This document shows positions 63,404 to 64,000 of a stretch of DNA of 64,000 nucleotides, one piece after another (the stretch's first letter is position 1; the number at the start of each line of letters is the position of its first letter). Source of the stretch: Urechidicola croceus (GTDB lineage Bacteria > Bacteroidota > Bacteroidia > Flavobacteriales > Flavobacteriaceae); assembly GCF_001761325.1 (NCBI RefSeq), contig NZ_CP017478.1, forward strand, positions 750,001-814,000, written 5' to 3'. The position numbers and the translations under genes were made by a program. Below the pieces are notes generated by a model, which ran no database searches, had not been told where the DNA came from, and saw only the letters and a list, made by a program, of their open reading frames with translations.

Positions 63404-63949
63404 TTACTTCATGTTCTTCATGAAAGTTTCAATTTGTTTCAATGAATTATTATCACCTTCCATATTAATTTTACCAATTAAATTCATCATTTTTGATGGA
63501 TCCATTTTATCACCTAATATCCTAACTAAAGCAAACCCCATTTCTTTATCTGATCCATAGATTATAACTTCATCAATAGCATTATCTTCTCCTAAATATT
63601 TTACAGACAGCGATTGTTTTCCTCCCACGGAAATCAATTCTTGATATTTTGGATTTTTTAAAATCTCCTTGACCTTAAGTTTCTCCTCGTTATATTCTAT
63701 TAAATTATTTTCATTCAATTGAAATCCAAGAAAATTTACTTTTTTAATAGAATTTAATGCTTCAATTTCTTCTTTGGAAACATCTTCTTGTTTTAATTTT
63801 AAGATACTTGCAGGAATATCTAAAGCAATAAAGTCTGTGTTTTCCTGACTATCAACATAGTATTTTTGTAATGATGGATGTTGATTACAAGAAATAGTAA
63901 ACATTGCCATAATTACTAATATTCCAAAATATTTAATAAATCGTTTCAT
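63404..63949 (-). CDS. DUF4252 lipoprotein
   Basis: 181 aa. A lipoprotein signal ends in TISC (Cys21). The DUF4252 domain includes FIALDIPASILKL, ALNSIKKVNFLGF, VGGKQSLSVKYLGEDNAIDEVIIYGSDKEMGFALVRILGDKMDPSKMMNLI. The family is specific to Bacteroidota and of unknown function; members often sit next to ECF sigma/anti-sigma genes. Anything upstream lies beyond the window. Confidence 0.87.
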   Translation of the reverse strand: MKRFIKYFGILVIMAMFTISCNQHPSLQKYYVDSQENTDFIALDIPASILKLKQEDVSKEEIEALNSIKKVNFLGFQLNENNLIEYNEEKLKVKEILKNPKYQELISVGGKQSLSVKYLGEDNAIDEVIIYGSDKEMGFALVRILGDKMDPSKMMNLIGKINMEGDNNSLKQIETFMKNMK

Positions 63950-64000
63950 AATATTTCTTGATTTTAGTTTAGTAGATAAAAATCCCGACCACGCCTTAAT

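Overview
The window is AT-rich (roughly 30% GC by eye), gene-dense chromosomal DNA of a Bacteroidota bacterium, most likely a marine-type member of the Flavobacteriaceae. The evidence is the TAnnTTTG promoter element in front of several genes, two proteins with type IX secretion (T9SS) C-terminal sorting domains, a TonB-dependent receptor with a carboxypeptidase-like N-terminal domain, an ECF sigma/anti-sigma pair, a histidine-utilisation operon with the long HutU form, and many SCxx-type lipoproteins. I see no rRNA, tRNA, CRISPR array, phage or intact insertion sequence. It looks like core chromosome with a few accessory surface modules.

Layout. 1-8 kb: the 3' part of a hybrid sensor kinase; a LexA-like (HTH-S24) repressor coupled to an exonuclease/UvrC-like fusion and an SDR reductase; a MoxR-type AAA ATPase with its VWA partner; an HxlR regulator divergent from a YceI gene across a perfect 34-bp palindrome. 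8.7-16.3 kb: type II NADH dehydrogenase, two tiny membrane proteins (54 and 45 aa), a GH3 beta-glucosidase and an exported sugar isomerase-like protein that share a promoter/operator element, a PepSY-like membrane protein, a Crp/Fnr regulator and an EEP hydrolase. 16.3-22.1 kb: hutH-hutU-hutI-hutG, histidine to glutamate plus formamide. 22.2-34 kb: M19 dipeptidase, a second exported isomerase-like protein, a subtilisin lipoprotein, a Tat-exported intradiol-dioxygenase-like protein with a T9SS tail, a 1630-aa secreted metalloprotease and an outer-membrane beta-barrel protein. 33.9-42.5 kb: housekeeping genes (DUF1853, topB, rluE-type synthase, glycosyltransferase, MscS, rlmF, helicase). 42.5-51.8 kb: a cytochrome-c/FG-GAP lipoprotein, a 1.25-kb gene-free stretch rich in inverted repeats, then a module of two half-length DUF4331 proteins, a TPR lipoprotein and a TonB receptor, followed convergently by an ECF sigma factor and its membrane anti-sigma factor. 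52-64 kb: a cold-shock-domain/DEAD-helicase pair with a long structured leader, a TRIC/CPXCG/TauE/DUF202 operon, a fused E1 2-oxoacid dehydrogenase, an Lrp regulator, an M14 carboxypeptidase, an XRE regulator, an M1 aminopeptidase and a DUF4252 lipoprotein.

The genes fit an organism that degrades peptides (M1, M14, M19, S8 and secreted metalloprotease; histidine and 2-oxoacid oxidation) and oligosaccharides (GH3, exported isomerases). The least explained parts are the DUF4331/TonB/ECF module with its repeat-rich leader region and internal terminator, and the matched regulatory element in front of the GH3 and isomerase genes.
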